58,352 nt of DNA, taken from the NCBI GenBank assembly GCA_022820485.1, contig JAJEFJ010000035.1:1-58352 (forward strand), read 5' to 3'. The translations under genes were made by a program, and so were the position numbers. This DNA comes from Candidatus Latescibacterota bacterium. Lineage in GTDB: Bacteria > Latescibacterota > UBA2968 > UBA8231. Every line of letters starts with the position of its first letter. The first letter of the stretch is position 1. The notes under the pieces are model-generated. The model saw only the letters and a list, made by a program, of their open reading frames with translations. It did not search any database and was not told the DNA's origin. Below are positions 51,377-58,352 of the stretch, in pieces.

Positions 51377-51859
51377 GTGTCGGTAGTAAAAAGTGTCCGA
51401 GAAAGAACCGATATGAAATGCCATACAACTGTATGCCGAGACGGAAGCTGCTCCCTATCGCTGGAGGGCGCACCCGAACCATCGGTCCTAATCAGCTTGG
51501 AACACGAGGCCGCGCCAGTTAAAGCAAAGCAGGCGCATTGTGACTATTTGTTCGTTGGGGGTAGCGACGGAAAAGGAGGGCCGTGGGTTGCACCAGTAGA
51601 ACTGACCGCAAGCGCCGCTCGGGTCAGCAAGTTCCTGCCCCAGCTAAGCGAAGGTGCCAAGATTGCGGATAAGCTGCTGCCGCAGAATGTCCAAGTCCGG
51701 TTCCGCCCTGTCGCCGCGTACGGTGGCGAGCTTATTCGCGCTGAGCGTACCCGTTTTCTAAAACCTGCCAACCATGTCGCTTTTCGCAAAAAGAAGGTGC
51801 CGATTAAACTGGTGAGATGCGGCTCGCCATTGACAAAAGCATTGACATTGAAGGGCTAA
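51377..51859 (+). CDS. Small partner protein of the ATPase, possible degenerate nuclease fold
   Basis: This 160-residue protein starts at GTG 51377, six bases after the ATPase stop, behind AGAGGGG; ATG 51413 is an alternative start. The sequence around HCDYLFVGGSDGKGGPWVAPVELT followed by SKFLPQLSEGAKIAD resembles the core of PD-(D/E)XK nucleases: an aspartate, a strand, then an E-x-K position, read here as E-L-T. The catalytic lysine would thus be replaced. The protein has a Cys-rich start (CHTTVCRDGSC) that could bind metal. It is linked tightly to the ATPase gene and followed by sufC after 39 bases. The family name is not known to me; the nuclease reading is a hypothesis. Confidence 0.45.
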   Translation: MSVVKSVRERTDMKCHTTVCRDGSCSLSLEGAPEPSVLISLEHEAAPVKAKQAHCDYLFVGGSDGKGGPWVAPVELTASAARVSKFLPQLSEGAKIADKLLPQNVQVRFRPVAAYGGELIRAERTRFLKPANHVAFRKKKVPIKLVRCGSPLTKALTLKG

Positions 51860-51898
51860 ACAAACTCATAACATCACAACCCTAATCGAAAGCGTCCC

Positions 51899-52648
51899 AT
51901 GCTCCACATCGAAAACCTCCACGTCGCCGTTGAAGACACCCCCATCCTGCGCGGTGTCACGCTAGCAGTAGAACCCGGCGAAATCCACGCCATTATGGGG
52001 CCCAACGGCTCGGGCAAAAGCACCCTCGCGCAAGTCTTAGCCGGACGCGAGGGCTACGACATCACCGAAGGATCGGCCACGTACTGCGGCCAAGATCTGC
52101 TCGAACTCGCACCAGAAGAGCGGGCGTGTGCCGGGCTGTTCCTCGCCTTTCAGTACCCAGTGGAAATCCCCGGCGTCAACTCCACGTACTTCCTCCGCCA
52201 AAGCTACAACGAACTCCGTAAGCAACGCGGCGAAGAAGAACTCGACGCCTTCGACTTCCTCGGCCTAATCCGCGAAAAGCTCGCCTTGGTGGAAATGGAC
52301 GAGAGCTTCCTCAAGCGGTCGGTCAACGAAGGCTTTTCCGGCGGCGAGAAAAAGCGCCACGAAATTTTGCAGATGGCCGTGTTGGAACCCAAGCTGTCAA
52401 TTCTAGACGAGACCGACTCGGGTCTCGACATCGACGCACTGCGGATCGTCGCCCAAGGCGTCAATCAACTGCACGCCCCAGACAAAGCCGTCGTCGTCGT
52501 CACGCACTACCAGCGCCTGCTCAACTACATAGTCCCCGACTTCGTCCACGTGCTCTACGAGGGGCGCATCGTCCAGTCGGGTGGCAAGGAACTGGCGCTG
52601 ACGCTTGAGGAAAAGGGCTACGACTGGGTCAAGGAGCCGGTCCAATGA
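51899..52648 (+). CDS. sufC: SufC ATPase
   Basis: SufC is the ABC-type ATPase subunit of the SufBC2D scaffold complex in the cytosol. The 249-residue product has Walker [18 protein letters not shown], signature [19 protein letters not shown] and the Walker B/D-loop segment [17 protein letters not shown]. It stands 3.2 kb from sufB because of the three-gene insertion. Its end overlaps sufD as ATGA. No strong promoter was seen in the 39 bases before it, so it likely depends on read-through from upstream. Confidence 0.97.
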   Translation: MLHIENLHVAVEDTPILRGVTLAVEPGEIHAIMGPNGSGKSTLAQVLAGREGYDITEGSATYCGQDLLELAPEERACAGLFLAFQYPVEIPGVNSTYFLRQSYNELRKQRGEEELDAFDFLGLIREKLALVEMDESFLKRSVNEGFSGGEKKRHEILQMAVLEPKLSILDETDSGLDIDALRIVAQGVNQLHAPDKAVVVVTHYQRLLNYIVPDFVHVLYEGRIVQSGGKELALTLEEKGYDWVKEPVQ

Positions 52649-53937
52649 ACGGCGTCGCCCATTATCAGTCCTGCTTTAACGACCTTGTCGGCACAGATGA
52701 GTTGGTGTCGCTGCGCCAAAAAGCCATTGAGCACTTCGCTGACGCTGGCTTTCCCACGACCAAAGACGAGGAGTGGGCTTTTACCAACATCGGCCCGCTG
52801 ACTCGGATCAACTTCGAGCTAGCCGCGTCCTCGTCCGCACCTGACGGTCTCGACAATTACCGCTACGGCCTCAACGGGCTGGTCTTTGTCGATGGGCACT
52901 TTGCCCGCGCGCATTCTCATCTCAACGGCCTGTCCGCCGGTGTGCGCGTCGAGCACTTAGGCGACGCCATCGCCTCGAACGGCGACCTAGTCTCGGAGTC
53001 CCTAGGCCAAGCCGCCACCACCGAAGATGAGGCATTTACCGCGCTCAACACCGCCTTCTTGCAAGACGGTGCGGTCGTCTATCTACCCCCGGGAGCCGTC
53101 GTCGATCAACCCATCCACTTGCTGTTCGTCTCCACCGGCCAACGGGCCAACGTCGTCTCCCATCCGCGCGTCCTCGTGGTCGCCGAAGCCAATACCCAAG
53201 CGACGATAGTTGAAAGCTACGTCGGCTTGGATTCAGAGCCGTACCTGACTAACAGCGTCAGCGAATTCTTCGTCGGCCCCAACGCCGTGCTCGACCACTA
53301 CCGAGTCCAGCGCGAATCCACCGCTGCCTTCCACATCGCAGCGACCCACGTCCGCGAAGAACGCGCCGCCCAATTCCGCTCGACCGCCATCACCTTGGGA
53401 GGACGCCTGACTCGTCACCACGTCCACACCGCGCTAGAAGGCGAAGGCGTTGACTCCACCCTCAACGGCCTCTACATCGAAGACGGGGCGCAACACGTCG
53501 ATAACCACACGCTCATCGAACACGCCCAGCCTCATTGCCAGAGCCACGAGTTCTACAAGGGCATACTCGGCGGCCGAGCCACCGGCGTCTTCCGTGGCAA
53601 AATCCACGTCCACCAAGCCGCGCAAAAAACCGACGCCTATCAAGCAAACCAGAATCTCCTGCTCTCGGAGACGGCGCAAATCAACACCAAGCCTCAGCTC
53701 GAAATCTACGCCGACGACGTCAAGTGTTCGCACGGAGCCACCATCGGCCAACTCGACGAAGACGCCCTCTTTTACTTGCGCTCCCGTGGCATTGGCCACC
53801 AAGAGGCCATCCGAGTGCTGACGCGCGCCTTTGCCGGTGAAGTCCTCGACCGCGTGCGCGTCCCTGCCCTCAAAGACCAACTCGACCAGCTAGTCGATCA
53901 CCGGCTGGACCGTGCCGCCGCCGCAGTTGCCCCATGA
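52645..53937 (+). CDS. sufD: SufD scaffold protein
   Basis: SufD pairs with SufB in the SufBC2D complex and helps iron entry. The 430-residue product has the expected N-terminal region ([20 protein letters not shown]) and the beta-helix with [42 protein letters not shown] (in part), [64 protein letters not shown] (in part). The conserved His and Cys near KCSHGAT are present. It overlaps sufC and sufS by four bases each (ATGA), so the three are translated together. Confidence 0.96.
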   Translation: MNGVAHYQSCFNDLVGTDELVSLRQKAIEHFADAGFPTTKDEEWAFTNIGPLTRINFELAASSSAPDGLDNYRYGLNGLVFVDGHFARAHSHLNGLSAGVRVEHLGDAIASNGDLVSESLGQAATTEDEAFTALNTAFLQDGAVVYLPPGAVVDQPIHLLFVSTGQRANVVSHPRVLVVAEANTQATIVESYVGLDSEPYLTNSVSEFFVGPNAVLDHYRVQRESTAAFHIAATHVREERAAQFRSTAITLGGRLTRHHVHTALEGEGVDSTLNGLYIEDGAQHVDNHTLIEHAQPHCQSHEFYKGILGGRATGVFRGKIHVHQAAQKTDAYQANQNLLLSETAQINTKPQLEIYADDVKCSHGATIGQLDEDALFYLRSRGIGHQEAIRVLTRAFAGEVLDRVRVPALKDQLDQLVDHRLDRAAAAVAP

Positions 53938-55163
53938 CCGCTTCCTTTGACATCGCCAAAATCCGCCGCGACTTCCCCGTACTCGGCGAGAAAATCCGCG
54001 GCAAGGATCTCATCTATTTCGACAACGGCGCGACCACCCAAAAGCCGCTGACGGTCATCTACGCGCTCCAGCGCTACTACGCGCGCGAAAACGCCAACAT
54101 CCATCGCGGTGTCCACTTCCTCAGCCAGCAGGCGACCTTTGCCTACGAACGCGCGCGCGGCCGGGTCGGCCAGTTCATCAACGCCCGCGAAAGCAGCGAG
54201 GTCGTCTTCGTGCGCGGCACCACCGAAGCGCTCAATCTCGTCGCCCACAGCTACGGCCGGTCGCAGCTAGGCCCCGACGACGAGATCATTGTCTCGCAGC
54301 TAGAGCACCACTCCAACATCGTGCCGTGGCAACTGCTGTGCGAGGAAAAGGGCGCACGTCTGCGGGTAGTGCCCATCAGCGATATGGGCGAGTTCCTCTT
54401 CGACGAGTACGAGCGCCTGCTGTCCGAGCGCACCCGCATCGTGGCCATCGCCCACGCTTCCAACGCCCTCGGCACCATCCTGCCGGTAAAGGAAATCGCC
54501 GCCTTGGCCCATCAGCACGGCGCAGTCGTCGTCGTCGATGGGGCGCAAGGAGTGCCCCACCTGCCGGTGGACGTTCAGGCCCTCGACTGCGACTTCTACG
54601 CCTTTTCCGGGCACAAACTCTTCGGCCCCACCGGCATCGGCGTGCTCTACGGCAAGCAGGCCCTTTTACACGCCATGCCGCCCTATGAAGGCGGCGGCTC
54701 CATGATCGAGAAGGTGAGCTTTGCCGGCACCACGTATGCTCCCCCGCCGATGCGCTTTGAGGCCGGCACGCCGCACATCGCCGGTAGCATTGGCTTGGAG
54801 ACCGCCATTGATTACGTCAACTCCGTGGGCCGCGAGCAGATCGCCGCGTACGAGGCCGACTTGCTCGCGTACGCAGACGCAGCCCTCGCCGACGTCCCGG
54901 GACTGCGCCTGATTGGCACGGCCCGCGAGCGCGTGGCCGTGATCTCCTTCGCGCTCGGCGACATCCATCCGCACGACATCGGCACCGTCCTCGACGCCGA
55001 GGGCATTGCCGTGCGCGCCGGCCACCACTGCGCCCAGCCGACCATGCAGTTTTACCAAGTGCCAGCTACAGTGCGCGCTTCGTTGGCTTTTTATAATACG
55101 CGCACGGAAATTGATGCCTTAGTCGCGACGTTGCACAAGGTCAAGAAGGTGTTTGGCGAGTAG
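53934..55163 (+). CDS. sufS: SufS cysteine desulfurase
   Basis: SufS removes sulfur from cysteine with PLP and passes it as persulfide to a carrier, here most likely SufU. The 409-residue product has the PLP lysine in FSGHKLFGPTGIGVLYG and the active cysteine in RAGHHCAQPTM, with the short-loop arrangement of group II desulfurases. N-terminal IYFDNGATTQKP is typical. It overlaps sufD (ATGA). A hairpin follows directly after the stop. Confidence 0.97.
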   Translation: MTASFDIAKIRRDFPVLGEKIRGKDLIYFDNGATTQKPLTVIYALQRYYARENANIHRGVHFLSQQATFAYERARGRVGQFINARESSEVVFVRGTTEALNLVAHSYGRSQLGPDDEIIVSQLEHHSNIVPWQLLCEEKGARLRVVPISDMGEFLFDEYERLLSERTRIVAIAHASNALGTILPVKEIAALAHQHGAVVVVDGAQGVPHLPVDVQALDCDFYAFSGHKLFGPTGIGVLYGKQALLHAMPPYEGGGSMIEKVSFAGTTYAPPPMRFEAGTPHIAGSIGLETAIDYVNSVGREQIAAYEADLLAYADAALADVPGLRLIGTARERVAVISFALGDIHPHDIGTVLDAEGIAVRAGHHCAQPTMQFYQVPATVRASLAFYNTRTEIDALVATLHKVKKVFGE

Positions 55164-55184
55164 GGGCGACCCTTGTGGTCGCCC
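55164..55184. terminator. GC hairpin directly after sufS
   Basis: GGGCGACC pairs with GGTCGCCC around CTTGT and begins right after the TAG of sufS. There is only a short T-rich stretch beyond, so it may weaken rather than end transcription before sufU. It resembles the hairpin at 5064-5092 in position. Confidence 0.5.
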
Positions 55185-55284
55185 GTTGTTTAGACAAACG
55201 TAGGAACTGGTCCTATCGGGCCGGAGGTGGTATTTATGAGATGGTTTCTAGCAGTTTATACAACATCAACAAGGCATTTCAACG

Positions 55285-55737
55285 ATGACTGAGCTCCGCG
55301 AACTGTACCAGCAGATCATCCTCGATCACAACAAAAATCCGCGCAACTTTGGCAAGCTGCCCGAGGCCAATCGCACGCAAGAGGGCTACAATCCCCTGTG
55401 CGGCGACCATCTGCACATCTATCTCCACGTGGCCGACGAGCGGATTGCCGACATTAGCTTTGACGGGTCGGGTTGCGCCATTTCCAAAGCCTCGGCTTCC
55501 CTGATGACCGCCGCCCTCAAGGGCAAGCATCCCGACGAGGCAGTCGAGCTGTTTGAGCAATTCCAACAGATGGTAACCGCAGATCCAGACGCGCCCGTCG
55601 ATCACCAAGCCTTGGGCAAGATGGCCGTCTTCGCCGGGGTGCGCGAATTCCCCATGCGCGTCAAGTGCGCGACCCTCGCTTGGCATGCCGCCAAAGCGGC
55701 CCTAGAACAAGCCCCGTCTCCTGTATCTACTGAATAG
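55285..55737 (+). CDS. sufU: SufU-type sulfur carrier or scaffold
   Basis: This 150-residue protein starts ELYQQIILDHNKNPRNFGKL and has the three conserved cysteines in PLCGDHLHIYL, GSGCAISKASASLM and VKCATLAWHA. Length and the insertion between the second and third cysteine fit SufU, which in Gram-positive bacteria is a zinc protein that takes persulfide from SufS. Its presence here with SufBCDS and no SufE marks a SufU-type system. It lies 121 bases after sufS. Confidence 0.93.
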   Translation: MTELRELYQQIILDHNKNPRNFGKLPEANRTQEGYNPLCGDHLHIYLHVADERIADISFDGSGCAISKASASLMTAALKGKHPDEAVELFEQFQQMVTADPDAPVDHQALGKMAVFAGVREFPMRVKCATLAWHAAKAALEQAPSPVSTE

Positions 55738-55765
55738 AACCGCGCCGTCTAAAAAGGAGTCCTCC

Positions 55766-56104
55766 ATGGAACTGTTGCACGAAAAAACCTTTCCCCCCGA
55801 CTCTACCGAGGCCAGAGTCGTAGCGGTGCTCAAGACCTGCTACGACCCCGAGATTCCGGTCGATATCTTTGCCCTCGGCCTGATCTACGACATTGAGGTC
55901 AGCGACTCGCAGGACGTCCATGTGACCATGACCTTGACCTCGCCCGCCTGTCCGGTCGCCGGCACGCTGCCGCCGGAAATCGAGCACAAAATCAAGGCCC
56001 ATGTCCCAGACATCGCCACGGCCTTGGTCGAGGTCGTGTGGGATCCACCCTGGACGATCGACATGATGACCGAAGGGGCCAAACTCGAACTAGGTATGAT
56101 GTAG
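55766..56104 (+). CDS. sufT: SufT/MIP18-like DUF59 protein
   Basis: This 112-residue MIP18/DUF59 protein has CYDPEIPVDIFALGLIYDIE, MTLTSPACPVAGTLP and a WDPPWTIDMMTE end. The cysteine in SPACP is the family's key residue. SufT proteins help insert Fe-S clusters into targets. AAAAGGAG precedes the ATG, and the gene lies 28 bases after sufU. Confidence 0.93.
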   Translation: MELLHEKTFPPDSTEARVVAVLKTCYDPEIPVDIFALGLIYDIEVSDSQDVHVTMTLTSPACPVAGTLPPEIEHKIKAHVPDIATALVEVVWDPPWTIDMMTEGAKLELGMM

Positions 56105-56122
56105 AGAAGCAGTGGTTGGTGG

Positions 56123-56171
56123 TCAGTGGCCGGTAGCCAGTCCTTTCCCTACCGGGGCCGCTAGCCACTGA
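56123..56171. terminator. Nested inverted repeats between sufT and the Rrf2 gene
   Basis: The outer arms TCAGTGGC / GCCACTGA and the inner arms CCGGTAG / CTACCGG give a two-tier hairpin without a T tract. It may end the suf transcript, be a dispersed repeat, or be an operator for the regulator gene just downstream. Confidence 0.45.
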
Positions 56172-56195
56172 CCTCTGTTCAGTGGAGAGATTGTT

Positions 56196-56654
56196 ATGAA
56201 ACTCAGCTCAAGCGAAGAATACGGCTTGCGCTGCCTCTTGCAACTGGCCCGCCAGACCCCCGGCAGCCTGACCATCCCGGAAATCAGCCAAGCCGAGGGG
56301 ATCACCCATCACAATGTCGCCAAGCTCTTACGCATTCTCCGGCAAGGCGGCTTTGTGGCAAGCGCCCGCGGCCAGCAAGGCGGCTACGCCCTCGCCAAGC
56401 CTCCCCACCAAATCGTCGTGGCCGACGCGCTCGCCACGCTAGGTGGTCGCCTCTTCGACGACGACTTCTGCGATCACTTCGCCGGCAGCGCAGATTGCTG
56501 CACGCACTCGCTCACCGCGTGTTCGGTGCGCGCGCTGTGGGGACAAGTGCAACAGGCTGTCGATCAAATTCTATCGCGCACGACCCTCGCCGACCTGCTG
56601 GAACAGGGCTACGCCTTGGCCGACGAAGAGGCCCTGCTCGATATATCGGCTTAG
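56196..56654 (+). CDS. Rrf2-family Fe-S-sensing regulator (IscR/SufR-like)
   Basis: This 152-residue winged-helix protein has the Rrf2 N-terminus MKLSSSEEYGLRCLLQLARQ and the recognition region HHNVAKLLRILRQGGFVASARGQQGGY (in part). Its cysteines, in DFCDHFAGSADCCTHSLTACSVRALW, are placed to hold an Fe-S cluster. It probably senses Fe-S status and controls the suf operon, whose last member it appears to be. In many genomes this regulator is first. GGAGAG lies seven bases before the ATG. Confidence 0.92.
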   Translation: MKLSSSEEYGLRCLLQLARQTPGSLTIPEISQAEGITHHNVAKLLRILRQGGFVASARGQQGGYALAKPPHQIVVADALATLGGRLFDDDFCDHFAGSADCCTHSLTACSVRALWGQVQQAVDQILSRTTLADLLEQGYALADEEALLDISA

Positions 56655-56693
56655 AGGATAATTTTGCGATTTTAAATGGATAGGAGACATCCA

Positions 56694-56924
56694 TTGAAAG
56701 ACCTTGACCGCATAACGATCAATCCCAACGTCTGTTTGGGGCAACCCACTATTCGGGGCATGAGGATCACCATAAGCGTGATACTTAAAATGCTAGCCGG
56801 GGGTAAGTCCATCCCAGAGGTCTTGGAGGCGTATCCAGAACTCGAAGAAGAAGACGTTCGTCAGTCCATAAGGTACGCGGCGTGGGTTGTCTCTGATCAG
56901 ATTCAATTAACGCCAACATCGTAA
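56694..56924 (+). CDS. DUF433 protein, putative antitoxin
   Basis: The product (from TTG 56694, 76 residues) matches DUF433: ITINPNVCLGQPTIRGMRITISVIL then PEVLEAYPELEEEDVRQSIRYA (in part). DUF433 is a small helical DNA-binding family that pairs with PIN-like toxins. TTG 56694 is preferred because TAGGAG precedes it; ATG 56676 in the same frame lacks such a signal. It is followed by a DUF5615 gene after nine bases, the standard pair. Confidence 0.85.
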   Translation: MKDLDRITINPNVCLGQPTIRGMRITISVILKMLAGGKSIPEVLEAYPELEEEDVRQSIRYAAWVVSDQIQLTPTS

Positions 56925-56933
56925 GCGAAAATC

Positions 56934-57308
56934 TTGTCGGAATTACAGTTTCTCGCCGACATGAACATCTCTCCGCAAACGGTCTCTGACCTTTGCCGAC
57001 AGGGGTGGGATATAGTTCGCGTCTCAGACTTGATACCTGACAGTTCGCCCGATGAAGATATTCTCGAATTAGCGCGGCGCAGGGGAATGGTCTTGGTAAC
57101 TCAGGACTTGGATTTCTCCCATCTAATTGCGCTCGGTGGATACAACAGTCCGAGCTTGGTGACCTTGAGAACGTCTATTACCGATCCTGAAGTTATCACC
57201 AGCGTGCTGTTGGAAGTCCTTCCGAATATAGAACGTGCCTTGCGAGAGGGATTCGCTGTGACGATTGACGACGGGGGTGCTCGCGCTCGCAAACTGCCTA
57301 TCGAATAA
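56934..57308 (+). CDS. DUF5615 PIN-like protein, putative toxin
   Basis: This 124-residue protein, from TTG 56934, has FLADMNISPQTVSDLCRQGWDIVRVSDL (in part), PDEDILELARRRGMVLVTQDLDFSHLI (in part) and SLVTLRT. The aspartates (LAD, DEDIL, TQDLDF) are the acidic residues of the PIN-like nuclease fold. Paired with DUF433 it is a probable type II toxin-antitoxin module, though the biochemical action is not well established. It ends 15 bases before the next gene. Confidence 0.85.
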   Translation: MSELQFLADMNISPQTVSDLCRQGWDIVRVSDLIPDSSPDEDILELARRRGMVLVTQDLDFSHLIALGGYNSPSLVTLRTSITDPEVITSVLLEVLPNIERALREGFAVTIDDGGARARKLPIE

Positions 57309-57323
57309 ATCTAGGAGACGAAA

Positions 57324-58103
57324 ATGACCAACACATCAAAACTTCAAAAACTCGGTTCAAAGGCTCAAAGAGGAAGCAAGCCTCGCTGCCACTGGTTGAC
57401 GCACGGCACCCGTGAGCAGGTGGCCAAACGGCTGACGGAACTGATAGAACCCTACGGCAAGGTGTCGGTAAACGACCACTGGATGCCCGAGGGATTTTGT
57501 GATACCCAAGAAGCGCAGTTGGACAAGGCTTGCAAATTACTCCCGAAACAGGAGGAACGTGACAAATTACGTGGTTGGTGGCTGGAGGCACCATACAACG
57601 CCGACTCGCGAAGGCGCACACCAAATTGGGACATTGCCAGCACCTGCAAGATCAGTGGAAAAGATGGACTTCTCCTTGTTGAAGCGAAGGCACATACCGG
57701 GGAGTTGAAAGTAGAAGACGAAACCAAGGCCAGTCAGGAAAACCTCCAACAAATCGCGGCAGCCATTAAAGAAGCTAATATCGCGTTGTACGGCCAAACT
57801 GGCCTCAGTTGGGCATTATCGCATGAGAGCCGTTACCAAATGTCCAACCGTTTCGCGTGGTCGTGGAAACTAGCTGAACTCGGCTATCCCGTAATCCTCG
57901 TTTATCTCGGATTCTTGAAGGCCGAGGAGATGTGGCCGAATGATTTTTTCAGCGATCATGCTAATTGGGCATCCCTCATTAAGAAACACAGTCGGTCACT
58001 GTTCTCCGAAAAGATTTGGAATAACAAATGGAAAGTCCACGGTCAACTCTTCGTCCCGCTCATCCGTTCACACGAGATACCGCATGACGCACCAGTAGAG
58101 TAA
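57324..58103 (+). CDS. PD-(D/E)XK nuclease-like protein, unknown family
   Basis: This 259-residue protein has TAGGAGACG before its ATG. The segment PNWDIASTCKISGKDGLLLVEAKAH has an aspartate, a spacer, then hydrophobic residues leading to E-A-K, the classic PD-(D/E)XK core (D, E and K all present). A later helical part (ASQENLQQIAAAIKEANIAL) and VILVYLGFLKAEEMW are consistent with the rest of the fold. The N-terminal 80 residues are basic and helical. No partner methylase is next to it. It belongs to the accessory genes after the suf operon and its codon use is more A/T-rich. Confidence 0.6.
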   Translation: MTNTSKLQKLGSKAQRGSKPRCHWLTHGTREQVAKRLTELIEPYGKVSVNDHWMPEGFCDTQEAQLDKACKLLPKQEERDKLRGWWLEAPYNADSRRRTPNWDIASTCKISGKDGLLLVEAKAHTGELKVEDETKASQENLQQIAAAIKEANIALYGQTGLSWALSHESRYQMSNRFAWSWKLAELGYPVILVYLGFLKAEEMWPNDFFSDHANWASLIKKHSRSLFSEKIWNNKWKVHGQLFVPLIRSHEIPHDAPVE

Positions 58104-58352
58104 CTGTCTCGCCATGATCGTTGTGCTCCATCCCGGGCACATTTTCCATTGGGACGGGATTACGCACCCTAGCTGCGACTCTTCCAAAACGCTCGCGAGC
58201 TACATATAAAGATACCCTAAGTACACGACAGTAACATGGATTGATATTGTCGGGCGCGTTTAGGTTGGTCTCGTGTTTGGTGTATGATCTGTGTGAGCTG
58301 GTCTAATCCTCGTCGAAAGAGGCTTATGGCTTTTCGTCCATGTTTTTTTATG
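58104..58352. other. Non-coding tail, with a possible gene start at the edge
   Basis: No gene was found between 58104 and 58325. At the very end GAAAGAGG precedes ATG 58326, which opens a frame of nine codons (MAFRPCFFM) that runs off the window. It could be the start of another gene, but there is too little to judge. Confidence 0.3.

Noticed and set aside
1..58352. CRISPR arrays, rRNA and tRNA genes
   Set aside because: Only two copies of one 103-bp repeat were seen, with no regular short repeat-spacer pattern. No cloverleaf or rRNA sequence was recognised by eye; a covariance-model search would be needed to exclude small RNAs.

Overview
The window looks like a chromosomal segment of an uncultivated, high-GC bacterium with an outer membrane. 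Evidence for the envelope type: lipoprotein signals, a SurA/PpiC-type chaperone and a large secreted protein resembling an outer-membrane protein. The gene mix (LL-diaminopimelate aminotransferase, a true glutaminyl-tRNA synthetase, FG-GAP/UnbV lipoproteins, FlgD/gliding-type C-terminal domains, a phytanoyl-CoA dioxygenase fused to HEAT repeats, Uma2 proteins) resembles candidate phyla such as Latescibacterota or Poribacteria. That placement is inference; no 16S rRNA or tRNA gene was seen.

Layout. 1-500: the last codons of a probable IS110-family transposase, next to two nearly identical 103-bp repeats with long internal palindromes. 501-1471: a beta-class DNA methyltransferase broken by one frameshift. 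1488-6830: housekeeping genes (nadA coupled to a ribbon-helix-helix-like gene, dapL, a sugar isomerase-like gene, glnS). 6849-35949: a large cell-surface region. It holds a SUMF1-domain protein, two FG-GAP/UnbV lipoproteins, an SGNH protein, a parvulin-type chaperone, three GT-C membrane glycosyltransferase-like proteins with TPR tails, three paralogous giant secreted proteins with discoidin-like and FlgD/gliding-type C-terminal domains, a strongly expressed CBM9-like secreted protein, a 906-residue surface protein and an OPT-like transporter. 36164-46025: DUF4175, TPR, 'asparagine synthetase B-like', MoxR and DUF58 genes. These are split by accessory genes: a PemK/MazF-type toxin-antitoxin cassette flanked by a 37-bp duplication of the upstream gene's 3' end, an orphan HicB, and PhyH-HEAT. 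46108-56654: a complete suf iron-sulfur operon (sufB, C, D, S, U, T, Rrf2 regulator). sufB carries a full intein with a LAGLIDADG endonuclease, and a three-gene cassette (Uma2, AAA ATPase, small nuclease-like protein) sits between sufB and sufC. 56694-58103: a DUF433/DUF5615 pair and a PD-(D/E)XK-type nuclease-like gene.

How the parts may work together. The surface region has the components for making, folding, exporting and possibly O-glycosylating large calcium-binding and carbohydrate-binding surface proteins. The recurring set UnbV-type FG-GAP lipoprotein + TMTC-like GT-C/TPR protein + SGNH protein is the best candidate here for an undescribed surface-modification system. The second candidate is the ATPase/nuclease-like pair embedded in the suf operon, which has the architecture of a two-gene defence module and would be co-transcribed with iron-sulfur assembly genes.
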